Assembly (NCBI GenBank): GCA_051647535.1
Contig: JBOFEA010000004.1
Span: 372,001 to 436,000 of the forward strand
DNA: 64,000 bases
Source: Brevinema_A sp051647535
GTDB taxonomy: Bacteria; Spirochaetota; Brevinematia; Brevinematales; Brevinemataceae
Direction of reading: 5' to 3'
Shown: piece after piece, positions 53,476-62,775 of the stretch
Numbering within the stretch: the first letter of the stretch is position 1
How the letters are laid out: every line of letters starts with the position of its first letter
Made by a program: the position numbers and the translations under genes
The notes under the pieces: generated by a model
What the model was told of the DNA's origin: nothing
Databases searched by the model: none
What the model saw: the letters and a program-made list of their open reading frames with translations, nothing else

Positions 53476-53934
53476 ATGGGTCATTTTGAATTAAAACCTA
53501 ATTTAGGTGCTTCTAAAAATCGTAAACGTGTTGGACGCGGAACCGGAAACGGTACAGGTAAAACTTGTGGAAAAGGTCATAAAGGACAAAAAGCTCGTTC
53601 TGGTGGAGGAGTACCTTTGTATTTTGAAGGTGGTCAAATGCCTTTGTATCGCCGTATTCCTAAACGTGGATTTAAAAATATTTTTAAAGTTACTAATAAT
53701 GTGATTAATTTGGAAAGTTTGAATATTTTTTCTGATGGAACTGAAGTCACATTAGATCTTCTTGTAAAAGAAGGCTTGGTTAAGAAAAGTAATAATCCGG
53801 TTAAAATTCTTGCTAGAGGATTCGGAAATACTTCTTTTACTGCAAAAAATTTGAAAATATCTGCTCATAAAGTTTCTAAACAAGCAAAAAGCATACTTGA
53901 TCAATCCGGGTCTACAATAGTTGCTCCTGTATAA
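53476..53934 (+). CDS. rplO: 50S ribosomal protein L15
   Basis: 152 residues: KRVGRGTGNGTGKTCGKGHK, GGGVPLYFEGGQMPLYRRIPKRGF. It follows rpsE by 12 bases, so rpmD (L30), which normally lies between, is missing. AAGGAG precedes the ATG. Confidence 0.97.
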   Translation: MGHFELKPNLGASKNRKRVGRGTGNGTGKTCGKGHKGQKARSGGGVPLYFEGGQMPLYRRIPKRGFKNIFKVTNNVINLESLNIFSDGTEVTLDLLVKEGLVKKSNNPVKILARGFGNTSFTAKNLKISAHKVSKQAKSILDQSGSTIVAPV

Positions 53935-53960
53935 GGTATTTGAAAATAAGAGGGTGAAAT

Positions 53961-55250
53961 ATGTCTGTAATAATGAATATATTTCTTATACCTGAATTGA
54001 GGAAGCGTTTATTCTTTACATTAATGATTATGATCGTTATTCGTATAGGTGCTCAAATTCCCGTTCCTGGTGTACAGTTAAATAATTTGCTTAGTGCTGT
54101 TGGTTCTGATAGTAATAGTTTTATTGCTTTTGTTAACCTTCTTAGTGGGGGAGCATTAGAAAGAGCTTCTATCTTTGCTTTAGGTGTTATGCCGTATATT
54201 ACTTCTAGTATTGTTATGCAGCTTCTTACTGTTATTATTCCAGCTTTGGAAAAAAAAGCTAAAGAAGGACCTGAAGGTAGAAGAAAAATTAATCAGTATG
54301 CTCGTATAGGAACATTATTAATTGCTGGAATTCAAGGAATTATTTATGCAAACTATCTGGTTCAGTTTAATGCTAATATTCAAGTACCGTTTATTTTAAT
54401 TTCTTCTATGAATTTTGTTTTAATATTTTCTGTTGCTGTTGCTACAGGAACATATGTTCTTATGTGGCTAGGTGAACAAATTTCAGAACAAGGACTTGGG
54501 AACGGAATTTCTATGATCATTCTCAGCGGTATTGTTGCACGTTTTCCTCAAGCTTTTCACACCATGTTCAGTAGACCAAGAGATCCCATTATAACATTAT
54601 TAATTGCGATGTTATTTTTAGGTGTTATAATGGCTGTGATTTTTGAAGAAATGGCATTACGTAAAGTTCCTGTACAATACACTCGTAATGGAGGAATGAG
54701 CCAAACTTCTTATCTGCCTTTTAAAGTAAATCCTACAAATGTTATTCCTATAATTTTTGCATCTGCTATTTTAGTATTCCCTATTCAATTAGCACAGTGG
54801 TTTGGTTCTCAGATACCTTGGCTTCAAAAAATGTCAGTGTTTTTGCAGCCTGGAGAATTTGGATATTCTATTTTATATTTTGTTCTTATTTTGTTTTTTG
54901 CATTTTTCTATATAGAAATTGAATTAAATCCTCGTGATATTTCTGAAAATCTTAAAAGACAAAATGCTTTTATCCCCGGTGTTAGACCTGGTGCTGATAC
55001 GGAGAAATTTATTTCTGATACGTTATATAGATTGACGTTGCCAGGAGCATCTTTCTTAGGGTTAATTGCGTTATTACCAACTTTTGTTGTTAATAAACTT
55101 AAGGTTCCTTCTGATGTTGCTTATTTAATGGGTGGTACATCATTAATAATTCTTGTTGGAGTATCTTTAAATACATTAAGACAGATAGAATCTTTTCTTC
55201 AGATGAATCATAAGAATGGTTTTTTAAGTCCAAAAAAGAGAATTTATTAA
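53961..55250 (+). CDS. secY: preprotein translocase subunit SecY
   Basis: 429 residues, ten membrane helices. Signatures: IRIGAQIPVPGV in helix 1, the plug region after NLLSGGALERASIFALGVMPYI, and FNPRDISENLKRQ-like LNPRDISENLKRQNAFIPG. The protein-conducting channel. The stop directly abuts adk. Confidence 0.97.
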   Translation: MSVIMNIFLIPELRKRLFFTLMIMIVIRIGAQIPVPGVQLNNLLSAVGSDSNSFIAFVNLLSGGALERASIFALGVMPYITSSIVMQLLTVIIPALEKKAKEGPEGRRKINQYARIGTLLIAGIQGIIYANYLVQFNANIQVPFILISSMNFVLIFSVAVATGTYVLMWLGEQISEQGLGNGISMIILSGIVARFPQAFHTMFSRPRDPIITLLIAMLFLGVIMAVIFEEMALRKVPVQYTRNGGMSQTSYLPFKVNPTNVIPIIFASAILVFPIQLAQWFGSQIPWLQKMSVFLQPGEFGYSILYFVLILFFAFFYIEIELNPRDISENLKRQNAFIPGVRPGADTEKFISDTLYRLTLPGASFLGLIALLPTFVVNKLKVPSDVAYLMGGTSLIILVGVSLNTLRQIESFLQMNHKNGFLSPKKRIY

Positions 55251-55889
55251 ATGAAACGAATAATCTTTTTAGGATTTCCCGGATCAGGAAAAGGAACTCA
55301 AAGTGTTTTATTAGGACAGCAATTTGATATTTTTACGTTATCTACAGGTGAATTGTTTAGAAGTATTGTTAAAGATAGTCAAGATGATGAAGTTGCTAAT
55401 CAGATAAAATTACTCATTAATCAAGGTGAATTGGTTTCTGATGAATTAACATTTGAAGTAATCAAAAAATCTTTACCAAAGGGAAGTGAGTCTTGGATTC
55501 TTGATGGATTTCCTAGAAATGTTAATCAAGCAGAATTATTAGAAAATTTTTCATCTCCTACAGATGTGGTACTTATAGATGTTCCTGAAAAAATAATTTT
55601 TCAACGTTTAACCGGTAGAAGGATTGCAAAAAAGTCAGGAAAATTATATAATATATATCTTAATCCCCCTAAACAAGATGGGATTTGTGATGAAACTGGT
55701 GAATTGTTGGAAATACGTACAGATGATATACCGGAAATTGTGGAGAAACGACTTAATGTTTATAAAAAAGAAACATTTCCACTTATAGAGTATTATCAAA
55801 AAAAAGGAATTCTTCATATAATTCCTGGTGATTTACCTATTTTTCAAGTACAACAGCATCTAAAGGAGGCTTTGCAGCTTAATGATTGA
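55251..55889 (+). CDS. adk: adenylate kinase
   Basis: 212 residues, long form with a lid. P-loop GFPGSGKGT, AMP site STGELFR, DGFPRNVNQA, and lid TGRRIAKKSGKLYN. The lid lacks the four-cysteine zinc site of Bacillus. Catalyses ATP + AMP to 2 ADP. It overlaps infA by eight bases. The usual map gene between adk and infA is absent. Confidence 0.96.
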   Translation: MKRIIFLGFPGSGKGTQSVLLGQQFDIFTLSTGELFRSIVKDSQDDEVANQIKLLINQGELVSDELTFEVIKKSLPKGSESWILDGFPRNVNQAELLENFSSPTDVVLIDVPEKIIFQRLTGRRIAKKSGKLYNIYLNPPKQDGICDETGELLEIRTDDIPEIVEKRLNVYKKETFPLIEYYQKKGILHIIPGDLPIFQVQQHLKEALQLND

Positions 55890-56103
55890 GAAAGAAGATG
55901 TTATAAAAATTGACGGAATTGTGTTGGAACAAATGCCTGGTGCTGTTTTTAAAGTTGAACTGGAAAATAAACAAATAATTTTAGCTCATATTTCCGGAAA
56001 AATTAGAATAAATCATATTAAAATTCTTGCTGGAGATAAAGTTAGTATAGAACTTTCTCCTTATGATTTAAGTAAAGGTAGAATAGTATATCGTTATAAA
56101 TAA
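55882..56103 (+). CDS. infA: translation initiation factor IF-1
   Basis: 73 residues, OB fold: KIDGIVLEQMPGAVFKVELE, ISGKIRINHIKILAGDKV and SPYDLSKGRIVYRYK. AAAGGAGG lies 12 bases upstream, inside adk, a longer spacing than normal. Confidence 0.97.
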   Translation: MIEKEDVIKIDGIVLEQMPGAVFKVELENKQIILAHISGKIRINHIKILAGDKVSIELSPYDLSKGRIVYRYK

Positions 56104-56116
56104 GAGAGGCTATTGC

Positions 56117-56245
56117 ATGAAAGTGAGAGCATCAATCAAACCAATATGTGAGAAATGTCGAACAATTTTACGACATGGAATTCTCAGAGTGATTTGTGAA
56201 AATCCAAAACATAAACAAAGACAAAAAGGCAAAAAAAGAATTTAA
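56117..56245 (+). CDS. rpmJ: 50S ribosomal protein L36
   Basis: 42 residues: MKVRASIKPICEKC, then RTILRHGILRVICENPKHKQ. Zinc ligands C11, C14, C27 and H32 are intact. Five residues longer than the usual 37-38, ending in a Lys-rich tail. GAGAGG precedes the ATG. Confidence 0.95.
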   Translation: MKVRASIKPICEKCRTILRHGILRVICENPKHKQRQKGKKRI

Positions 56246-56256
56246 CGGAGGTATTT

Positions 56257-56622
56257 ATGGCACGTATTGCTGGGCGTGAGGTACCGAATAATAAAGCCGT
56301 ATGGATAGGTTTGACCTATATATATGGAATTGGTAGATATTCGGCATTGAAAATTGTTGAAGCTGCTAAAATTGATAAATCTCAAAAAATAGGAGAATTA
56401 TCGGAAGATGAACTTAATCGAATTCGTGAACAAATTGATTTAGGATTTAAAGTTGAAGGTGATCTCAGAACAGAACGTTCTATGAATATCAAACGTTTAA
56501 TTGATATTGGGGCTTATAGAGGGATTCGTCATAAAAAACGACTTCCTGTTCGTGGACAGCGTACACGTACTAATGCTCGCTCTTGGAAAGGTGCACGTGC
56601 GAACGCTATTAAAAAGAAGTAA
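56257..56622 (+). CDS. rpsM: 30S ribosomal protein S13
   Basis: 121 residues: RIAGREVPNNKAVWIGLTYI, LRTERSMNIKRLIDIGAYRG and RHKKRLPVRGQRTRTNAR. ACGGAGG precedes the ATG. Head protein contacting P-site tRNA. Confidence 0.97.
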   Translation: MARIAGREVPNNKAVWIGLTYIYGIGRYSALKIVEAAKIDKSQKIGELSEDELNRIREQIDLGFKVEGDLRTERSMNIKRLIDIGAYRGIRHKKRLPVRGQRTRTNARSWKGARANAIKKK

Positions 56623-56636
56623 GAAGGTTTTAGAAA

Positions 56637-57032
56637 ATGGCAGCCAAAGCAAAAAGTTCTAACAAAAGAAAAAAAGAAAAGAAAAATATTGTTGAAGGTA
56701 TTGTTCATATTCAAGCTACTTTCAACAATACAATTGTCACAATTACAGATATGAATGGAAATACAATTTCATGGGCAAGTTCAGGTGTTGGTGGTTTTAA
56801 AGGCACTAAAAAAGGAACTCCGTTCGCAGCACAATTAGCTTCTGAAAAAGCTATGGAAGATGCAAAATTTCATGGATTAATTTCAGCACATGTAAGAGTT
56901 AAAGGACCTGGACCTGGACGTGAATCGGCAATTAGAGCTATTGATATTGCAGGAATTAAAGTAAAAAGTTTGAGAGATGTGACTCCTATTCCTCATAATG
57001 GATGCCGTCCTCGTAAGAAAAGACGAGTTTAA
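56637..57032 (+). CDS. rpsK: 30S ribosomal protein S11
   Basis: 131 residues: GIVHIQATFNNTIVTITD, GNTISWASSGVGGFKGTKK, VKGPGPGRESAIRAID and PIPHNGCRPRKKRRV. The next gene is rpoA; rpsD (S4), common at this place, is absent. Confidence 0.97.
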   Translation: MAAKAKSSNKRKKEKKNIVEGIVHIQATFNNTIVTITDMNGNTISWASSGVGGFKGTKKGTPFAAQLASEKAMEDAKFHGLISAHVRVKGPGPGRESAIRAIDIAGIKVKSLRDVTPIPHNGCRPRKKRRV

Positions 57033-57068
57033 TTTTATAATGTTTAGTTAAAAAAAGGAAGATATATT

Positions 57069-58034
57069 ATGGCGCATAGAGAATTATTAAAAGATTTGAT
57101 TCTTCCCTACGAACTCAAATATGAACAGAGTACCTATAATAACACTTACGGAAAATTTTTTCTGTACCCTTTTGATAAAGGGGTTGGAGTTACAATAGCA
57201 AATTCGTTGCGTCGCATATTATTAAGTGCAATTCCAGGGTATTCTTTTGTATCTGTTAAGATAGATGGAGTGAATCATGAATTTGATGCTATTCCTCACG
57301 TTAAAGAAGATGTCACTGATATTGTATTAGCCTTAAAAAGGGTTAGTTTATTTTTAAATGATCAAAGTAATAAGAAAACAATTTTTATTGAAAAAAGTGG
57401 TCCTGGTTTCTTAACTGCTGGAGATTTTCAAGTTGATGCTTCAATTGAAATCGCCAATCCTGATTTAAAAATTGCTACTTTAGGTGAAAATGCTAAAATT
57501 TCTTTAGAACTTGATATTGAATTTGGACGCGGATATCGTTCTGCTGAAGATGCTCTTGCTCAAGTTGACCGAATTTCTGTTATTCCTATTGATGCTATCT
57601 TTTCTCCGGTTGATAGAGTTAATTTTTTTATTGAAGAATATCGTGTTGGTGAGAAAACAGACTGCGAAAAAATAGTATTGGAAGTTTGGACTGGCGGTAC
57701 TATCAATCCTGCAGATGCTGTTGCTGATGCTGCATTCATTTTAAAGAATTATTTTTCAATGTTTATTAATTTTGAATCTGAAGAAGAAGTAGTTGTTCCT
57801 GGAGTTGCTGAAGCTACTGTTTTAGAAGATGAAATTTTATCTAAAACAGTTGAAAGTTTGGATTTATCAGTACGTTCTCTTAATTGTCTTCAAAGTGCCA
57901 ATATTGTCTCTCTTGGGCAACTGATTACTTATTCTGAAGATGATTTGATGAAAATTAAGAATTTTGGAAAAAAATCTTTGACTGAAATTGCAGAAAAATT
58001 AGCAGTATATAATTTAACTATTAAAAATGGTTAA
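57069..58034 (+). CDS. rpoA: DNA-directed RNA polymerase alpha subunit
   Basis: 321 residues. N-terminal dimerisation domain (PFDKGVGVTIANSLRRILLSAIPG, EFDAIPHVKEDVTDIVL, FGRGY) and C-terminal domain (LDLSVRSLNCLQSANIVSLGQL, IKNFGKKSLTEI) that binds UP elements and activators. AAAAGGAAG precedes the ATG. Confidence 0.97.
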   Translation: MAHRELLKDLILPYELKYEQSTYNNTYGKFFLYPFDKGVGVTIANSLRRILLSAIPGYSFVSVKIDGVNHEFDAIPHVKEDVTDIVLALKRVSLFLNDQSNKKTIFIEKSGPGFLTAGDFQVDASIEIANPDLKIATLGENAKISLELDIEFGRGYRSAEDALAQVDRISVIPIDAIFSPVDRVNFFIEEYRVGEKTDCEKIVLEVWTGGTINPADAVADAAFILKNYFSMFINFESEEEVVVPGVAEATVLEDEILSKTVESLDLSVRSLNCLQSANIVSLGQLITYSEDDLMKIKNFGKKSLTEIAEKLAVYNLTIKNG

Positions 58035-58094
58035 TAATTATAAAGTAATTTACTTTATAATTATTAATTACTAAAAATTTATTAGGAGCTTGTA

Positions 58095-58454
58095 ATGCGC
58101 CACGGAAAAAAAGTTGCAAAATTGAGTCGGACTAAAAGTGCTCGTAGTGCTCTTTTTCGTAACCTTGCTCAATCTTTTTTTAAGTACGAAAGTATAAAAA
58201 CTACATTGCCAAAAGCAAAAGCACTGCGTCCCTATATTGAAAAACTAGTCACTAAGGCAAAATCAAATAGTCTTCATAATAGACGTTTGGTTCTTCAAAA
58301 AATTTATGATAAACAGGTTGTTTCAAAGTTATTTGAAAATATTGCACCTCGATTTCTTACTCGAAACGGAGGTTATCTAAGAATTATCAAATTAGGACAA
58401 CGTCAAACTGACGGAGCTGAAATGGCTATTGTTGAATTTGTTGATTCTTTATAA
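58095..58454 (+). CDS. rplQ: 50S ribosomal protein L17
   Basis: 119 residues: MRHGKKVAKLSRTKSARSAL, FRNLAQSFFKYESIKTT, PRFLTRNGGYLRIIKLGQRQTDGAEMAIVEFV. Last gene of the ribosomal supercluster, before a terminator. Confidence 0.97.
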   Translation: MRHGKKVAKLSRTKSARSALFRNLAQSFFKYESIKTTLPKAKALRPYIEKLVTKAKSNSLHNRRLVLQKIYDKQVVSKLFENIAPRFLTRNGGYLRIIKLGQRQTDGAEMAIVEFVDSL

Positions 58455-58479
58455 ATTCTTAATTTTTTGATATTTAATT

Positions 58480-58512
58480 ATCCCTTCGTAATATATAGGA
58501 AGGGATTTTTTG
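58480..58512 (+). terminator. intrinsic terminator after rplQ
   Basis: ATCCCTTC / GAAGGGAT stem (8 bp) with an 11-base loop and a T6 tail. Confidence 0.88.
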
Positions 58513-58517
58513 ATTTC

Positions 58518-58546
58518 TTTACTATTTATTTTAATTGTGTTATAAT
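58518..58546 (+). promoter_or_regulatory. possible promoter for gatB
   Basis: TTTACT (58518-58523), a 17-base spacer and a perfect TATAAT (58541-58546), 45 bases before gatB. The -35 box is weak. Confidence 0.45.
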
Positions 58547-58590
58547 TTCTTATTATTTTAAATTACTCGTGAAGATATGAAGGAGAATTT

Positions 58591-60030
58591 ATGAGCTATG
58601 AATCTGTAATTGGTTTGGAAGTGCATGTTCAGTTAAATACTAAGACGAAAATCTTTTGTTCATGCCCCTTAACCTTTGGTAATCAGCCTAATACTGCTGT
58701 ATGTCCTATTTGTTTAGCTTATCCTGGGGTATTGCCTGTATTAAACAAAGAAGCTTTATTGAAAGCTGTTAAAGCTGGATTAGCTCTTCATTCTACAGTT
58801 AATCTATTTTCTCAATTTGACCGTAAAAATTATTTTTATCCTGATCTTCCTAAAGGATATCAAATTACTCAAAATTTTTATCCTATTGTGACGGGCGGAC
58901 ATGTTTCGATTCATTTGCCTGATGGAGAACAAAAAAATATTCGTATTCATCATATGCACTTAGAGGAAGATGCTGGAAAATTAACTCATAATGAGTTTGA
59001 AGATTTCAGCCGGGTAGATTTGAATCGTGCTGGAACTCCTCTCTTGGAAATTGTTTCGGAACCGGATATTCGTACATCTGAAGAAGCATATTTTTATCTT
59101 AGACAATTACGTACTATTATGAAATATATCGATGTCAGCGATGTCAATCTTGAAGAAGGTTCATTACGCTGTGATGCTAATGTTTCAGTTCGGAAAAAAG
59201 GTGCTCAAGAATTTGGAACCAAAGTTGAAATTAAGAACTTAAATTCTTTTAACGGTATTCGAAAAGCTATTGATTATGAAATTGAACGTCAAATCGCTGT
59301 ACTTGAATCCGGTGGTGTTATTGAACAAGAAACACGATTATTTGATGCTCAAAAAAATATTACCCAAGGAATGCGTTCTAAAGGTATGGCAGCAGATTAT
59401 CGTTATTTTCCCGAACCGGATCTTGGGCCTGTTGAAATTTCACAGCAATTTGTTGATGAAATCGCTCAAACTCTGCCTGAACATCCTTTTAGCAAAAGAC
59501 TTCACTTTCATAATGAATTGGGTTTGCCTCTCAAGGACTGTATAGTATTAACTGATGATTTGGAATTAGCATCTTATTTTGAACACACTCTGCAACATAC
59601 TTCGCAGGATGCCAAAAAAACTGCTAATTGGATTTTAACTGAAGTAATGAGTCGCATGAATGAACTTAAAATAAGCCCTAATCAGTTTGCAGAAAAGCTG
59701 TCTCCTAAATTTACTGCTGAATTATTGGATTGTGTCAAAGAAGGTATTATTAGCGGTAAAATTGCTAAAGATTTGTTTGACGATATGCTGGAAACCGGCA
59801 AATCTGCTTCAGTATTAATTGAAGAAAAAGGATTGAAGCAAATGACTGATTCTTCAGAATTAGAACGTATTGTCGATCAAATCATAGCAGATAATCCTGC
59901 TCAAGTAGAACAATTTAAATCCGGAAAAGATAAAATTTTCGGCTTTTTTGTCGGTCAATTAATGAAAGCAACTCAAGGTCAGGCAAATCCCGAACTTGCA
60001 AATAAATTGTTTAGGGACAAATTAAAATAA
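58591..60030 (+). CDS. gatB: Asp-tRNA(Asn)/Glu-tRNA(Gln) amidotransferase subunit B
   Basis: 479 residues: YESVIGLEVHVQLNTKTKIFC, then CPICLAYPGVLPVLN, the kinase-like GatB domain (FYPDLPKGYQITQ, LEEDAGKLTH, DLNRAGTPLLEI, DANVSVR), and the tail YqeY-like domain. It phosphorylates misacylated Glu-/Asp-tRNA for amidation. gatC and gatA are not in the window, so the complex is split between loci. GAAGGAG precedes the ATG. Confidence 0.97.
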   Translation: MSYESVIGLEVHVQLNTKTKIFCSCPLTFGNQPNTAVCPICLAYPGVLPVLNKEALLKAVKAGLALHSTVNLFSQFDRKNYFYPDLPKGYQITQNFYPIVTGGHVSIHLPDGEQKNIRIHHMHLEEDAGKLTHNEFEDFSRVDLNRAGTPLLEIVSEPDIRTSEEAYFYLRQLRTIMKYIDVSDVNLEEGSLRCDANVSVRKKGAQEFGTKVEIKNLNSFNGIRKAIDYEIERQIAVLESGGVIEQETRLFDAQKNITQGMRSKGMAADYRYFPEPDLGPVEISQQFVDEIAQTLPEHPFSKRLHFHNELGLPLKDCIVLTDDLELASYFEHTLQHTSQDAKKTANWILTEVMSRMNELKISPNQFAEKLSPKFTAELLDCVKEGIISGKIAKDLFDDMLETGKSASVLIEEKGLKQMTDSSELERIVDQIIADNPAQVEQFKSGKDKIFGFFVGQLMKATQGQANPELANKLFRDKLK

Positions 60031-60075
60031 TTATTAACGATTATATATATCTGTTTTTCAAGTTTGAGGAAGTGA

Positions 60076-60984
60076 ATGATTGTCACAATTGATGTAGGGA
60101 ATACAACAACTAAAGCATTTTTATTTAATAATAATCTGCAAATAATATCAAAAAAAATATGGAGTACGTCGGATTTATTTGATCCGGATCGTTGGAAGAT
60201 CTTTTTTGAAGAACTTGAAGAACTTCATCCGGGATTTGTCGTTTTTGAAAAACGTATTTCTTGTGTTAGTTGGAAGGCTTTTTTAGCATTAAGAGTTTAT
60301 TTTGGTTATATTGATAGTAAAGAATTTGATATTACTCTTCCCTTTAATTCTGATTTTTTGATTTTACCTCCGGATTCACCTTTTGTTTTTGATAGCATGA
60401 TTCCGTTGAATACGCAATCTGTTTCCGGACTTGTCGGTACAGATCGTTTGCTGACTGCTTTTGCTGTGTATGTTTTATGTGGTAAATCTATGGTTATTGC
60501 AAGTTTAGGGACTGCAACAACTATAGATTTGGTAACAAAAAACGGTACTTTTTTTAGCGGTATTATTACTTCCGGTGTTGATACATCGTATAAAGGATTG
60601 ATTTCTCGTGCTTCACATCTGCCTGAATTATCTGAAATCCCTGTTCAAGAATATTATAAAGCTATTACTTCTAATGTCACAGAAGCTTTGGCATCCGGAA
60701 TTTATCTTGCTCATGCTGCAATGATAGAAAATATATACCAAAAAATAGTTAATGAAGCTTCATTAGAAGAAGATGCCGGATTAGTACTGACGGGAGGAAG
60801 GGCATTTTCTATTTCTGCTAATGTAAGTACTAATCACGTTAAGAAAGATAATCTTGTTTCTTATGGGTTGGCTTTACTGCCTTCTTGGCAACGTCAAAAA
60901 GCAGATGCGTTGGATTTTACAAAGATTAATGATTATCATAGATCGATGGTTTTCCCTGAATATTTTTCTATGCCAATCGATTGA
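60076..60984 (+). CDS. coaX: type III pantothenate kinase
   Basis: First step of coenzyme A synthesis. 302 residues: TIDVGNTTTKAFLF (phosphate-1 motif), GTDRLLTAFA, and SLGTATTIDLVTKNGTFFSG, ending in LVLTGGRAFSISANV. A little longer than the usual 250-270 because of a C-terminal tail. GAGGAAG precedes the ATG. Confidence 0.93.
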   Translation: MIVTIDVGNTTTKAFLFNNNLQIISKKIWSTSDLFDPDRWKIFFEELEELHPGFVVFEKRISCVSWKAFLALRVYFGYIDSKEFDITLPFNSDFLILPPDSPFVFDSMIPLNTQSVSGLVGTDRLLTAFAVYVLCGKSMVIASLGTATTIDLVTKNGTFFSGIITSGVDTSYKGLISRASHLPELSEIPVQEYYKAITSNVTEALASGIYLAHAAMIENIYQKIVNEASLEEDAGLVLTGGRAFSISANVSTNHVKKDNLVSYGLALLPSWQRQKADALDFTKINDYHRSMVFPEYFSMPID

Positions 60985-61034
60985 ATAGTGCTATTCTGTA
61001 TTAAATTGATTATTATGGCATAAAGGACAATGTA

Positions 61035-62045
61035 ATGAAAAAAGTTTATCAATATGTTTTTTTATTAATATTTATATTAAATTTTCCTTTGGCTGCACAA
61101 CAGGCTAAGGAAAGCTTTGTTAATCCTAGTTCATATTCTAACCAAAGCCCAGCTCCTCAACTTATAAAGACAGAAAACCCCGAACTTTCTATAAGTAATC
61201 ATATTTCTGATTCTCAAAATACTCAGCAACAAAACATTTCTTCAAATAAATCTTCTTCTAAAACTATTCGGAAACAATCCCAATCTTCTGAAAATATATC
61301 CACAGAATCCGAATTATGTATTAATTTGATGCAGAAATTTATTCCTATTGATGCAGTGGTTCTTGATGCCGGACATGGAGGAAAAGATGGTGGAGGTGTT
61401 GCTAATAATATTGAAGAAAAAAGACTCACCTTAACATTAGTAAAAAATATCCATACATTGTTCAGAAACAGAAATAAAAAAATTAAAGTTTATGTGACTA
61501 GAAAAAATGATCAATTTATTTCTTTAGAAGAACGTGTTTCCAAAACCGCTCGCTGGTCAACCGATAAAAATATTTTGTTTGTAAGTATTCACGGTAATAT
61601 TGCCTATAATTCTAAAATAGAAGGCCTTGAAATTTATACCTTGTCTGATAAAGCAAGCGACTCTGATGCCTTAGCAACAGAACGAATTGAAAATGCCGGT
61701 TTTACTTTTGAAGATATTAGAAATACGGATTCTTTGTATTCTATTTTAGCGGATTTAATTCGAGATAGTACCCGTATTCAATCCGAATGGCTTGCCCGTT
61801 ATGTTTATGATGATACTCTTAAACAAACTAAAATGTTTGGTCGTGGATTGAAAAGAGCGAATTTTTTTGTGTTAAAATATAACACGGTTCCATCTATTTT
61901 GGTTGAAGTCGGTTATATGTCACATCCCGGTGAAGCTGTTAATCTTAGAGATCCTCAATTTCAAAAAAAATTATCTGTTGGTATTTATAACGGTATATCA
62001 AGATATATCTTAGAATATAATAAAACAAAAGGATTTACCAAATGA
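61035..62045 (+). CDS. N-acetylmuramoyl-L-alanine amidase (Amidase_3)
   Basis: 336 residues: signal peptide (KKVYQYVFLLIFILNFPLAA), a Ser/Gln/Asn-rich linker to about 95, then the zinc amidase domain at about 110-330. Ligands and catalytic residues: H in LDAGHGGKDGG, E in IEEKRLTL, H in SIHGN (usually SIHAN), and E in LVEVGYMSHP. It cleaves the MurNAc-L-Ala bond in periplasmic peptidoglycan, probably at division. The stop overlaps the next gene by four bases. Confidence 0.92.
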   Translation: MKKVYQYVFLLIFILNFPLAAQQAKESFVNPSSYSNQSPAPQLIKTENPELSISNHISDSQNTQQQNISSNKSSSKTIRKQSQSSENISTESELCINLMQKFIPIDAVVLDAGHGGKDGGGVANNIEEKRLTLTLVKNIHTLFRNRNKKIKVYVTRKNDQFISLEERVSKTARWSTDKNILFVSIHGNIAYNSKIEGLEIYTLSDKASDSDALATERIENAGFTFEDIRNTDSLYSILADLIRDSTRIQSEWLARYVYDDTLKQTKMFGRGLKRANFFVLKYNTVPSILVEVGYMSHPGEAVNLRDPQFQKKLSVGIYNGISRYILEYNKTKGFTK

Positions 62046-62566
62046 GTCCGAAAATAGAAAAAATTAAAATTTTCTTAAAAAAAGTAGCATATCGTATATA
62101 TCATTTTGTTGTCAATTTTGTAATTCTAAATAAAAAGCTTCTTATAATTGCAGGTTCTATTTTTTCTGCTGTATTAATCATTTTTACAATATTGCATTTT
62201 TTATTCACTAAATCTTTTTATTATTATTATTGGGGTACTCAAAAAATATTTACGGAAAGAAGGAGTGTGAAAGTTATTAATCAAGAAACCTCTCTTCAGG
62301 CGTTAGTAAGATTATATTTGAGTGGGTCATTGAATTATTTAGGAGAAATTCCTTTTTCTGATAATGCTAAAATTATTTCTATTAGTCATGATCGCAAAAA
62401 TACGTATTTAGTTATTAATTGGAATGCTGATTTGTTAAAAGGATTTAATGACATTCATTTTAATAGGCATGTTAATTTGTTGAATTGCACAGTTAAAAAA
62501 AATTATCCTTCCATAAATACTATTTATTTTTTAGTTGAAGGTAAAGATGTAAATTTAGTGAAATAG
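62042..62566 (+). CDS. membrane protein with GerMN-like domain
   Basis: 174 residues. One membrane helix at about 33-55 (LLIIAGSIFSAVLIIF...). The periplasmic part at about 75-174 has the GerMN pattern: LQALVRLYLSGSLNYLGEIP, VINWNADLLKG, and INTIYFLVEGKDVN near the end. GerMN domains occur in cell-wall-associated proteins in Firmicutes. The ATGA overlap with the amidase suggests that the two proteins work together. The domain call rests on pattern only. Confidence 0.65.
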   Translation: MSPKIEKIKIFLKKVAYRIYHFVVNFVILNKKLLIIAGSIFSAVLIIFTILHFLFTKSFYYYYWGTQKIFTERRSVKVINQETSLQALVRLYLSGSLNYLGEIPFSDNAKIISISHDRKNTYLVINWNADLLKGFNDIHFNRHVNLLNCTVKKNYPSINTIYFLVEGKDVNLVK

Positions 62567-62673
62567 TTCTATTTTTGTTAAAATTAAATTAATTTAAAAA
62601 TAAAAGTAAAAAATATTAAACTTATTGATTAACCTTTTCCGAATAGATATTTATTGTGTTATTAAAATATTAC

Positions 62674-62702
62674 TTGACAATATTCTTAAAACATAGCAAA
62701 AT
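62674..62702 (+). promoter_or_regulatory. possible promoter for flaA
   Basis: TTGACA (62674-62679), a 17-base spacer and CAAAAT (62697-62702). It leaves a leader of about 65 bases before flaA. No sigma-28-type site was recognised. Confidence 0.5.
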
Positions 62703-62775
62703 AAATTTGATGTTTGTAAAAATATAAACTAATATTAAAATATCAAATAAGTAAAATTTCCTAAGGAGAGGATTT

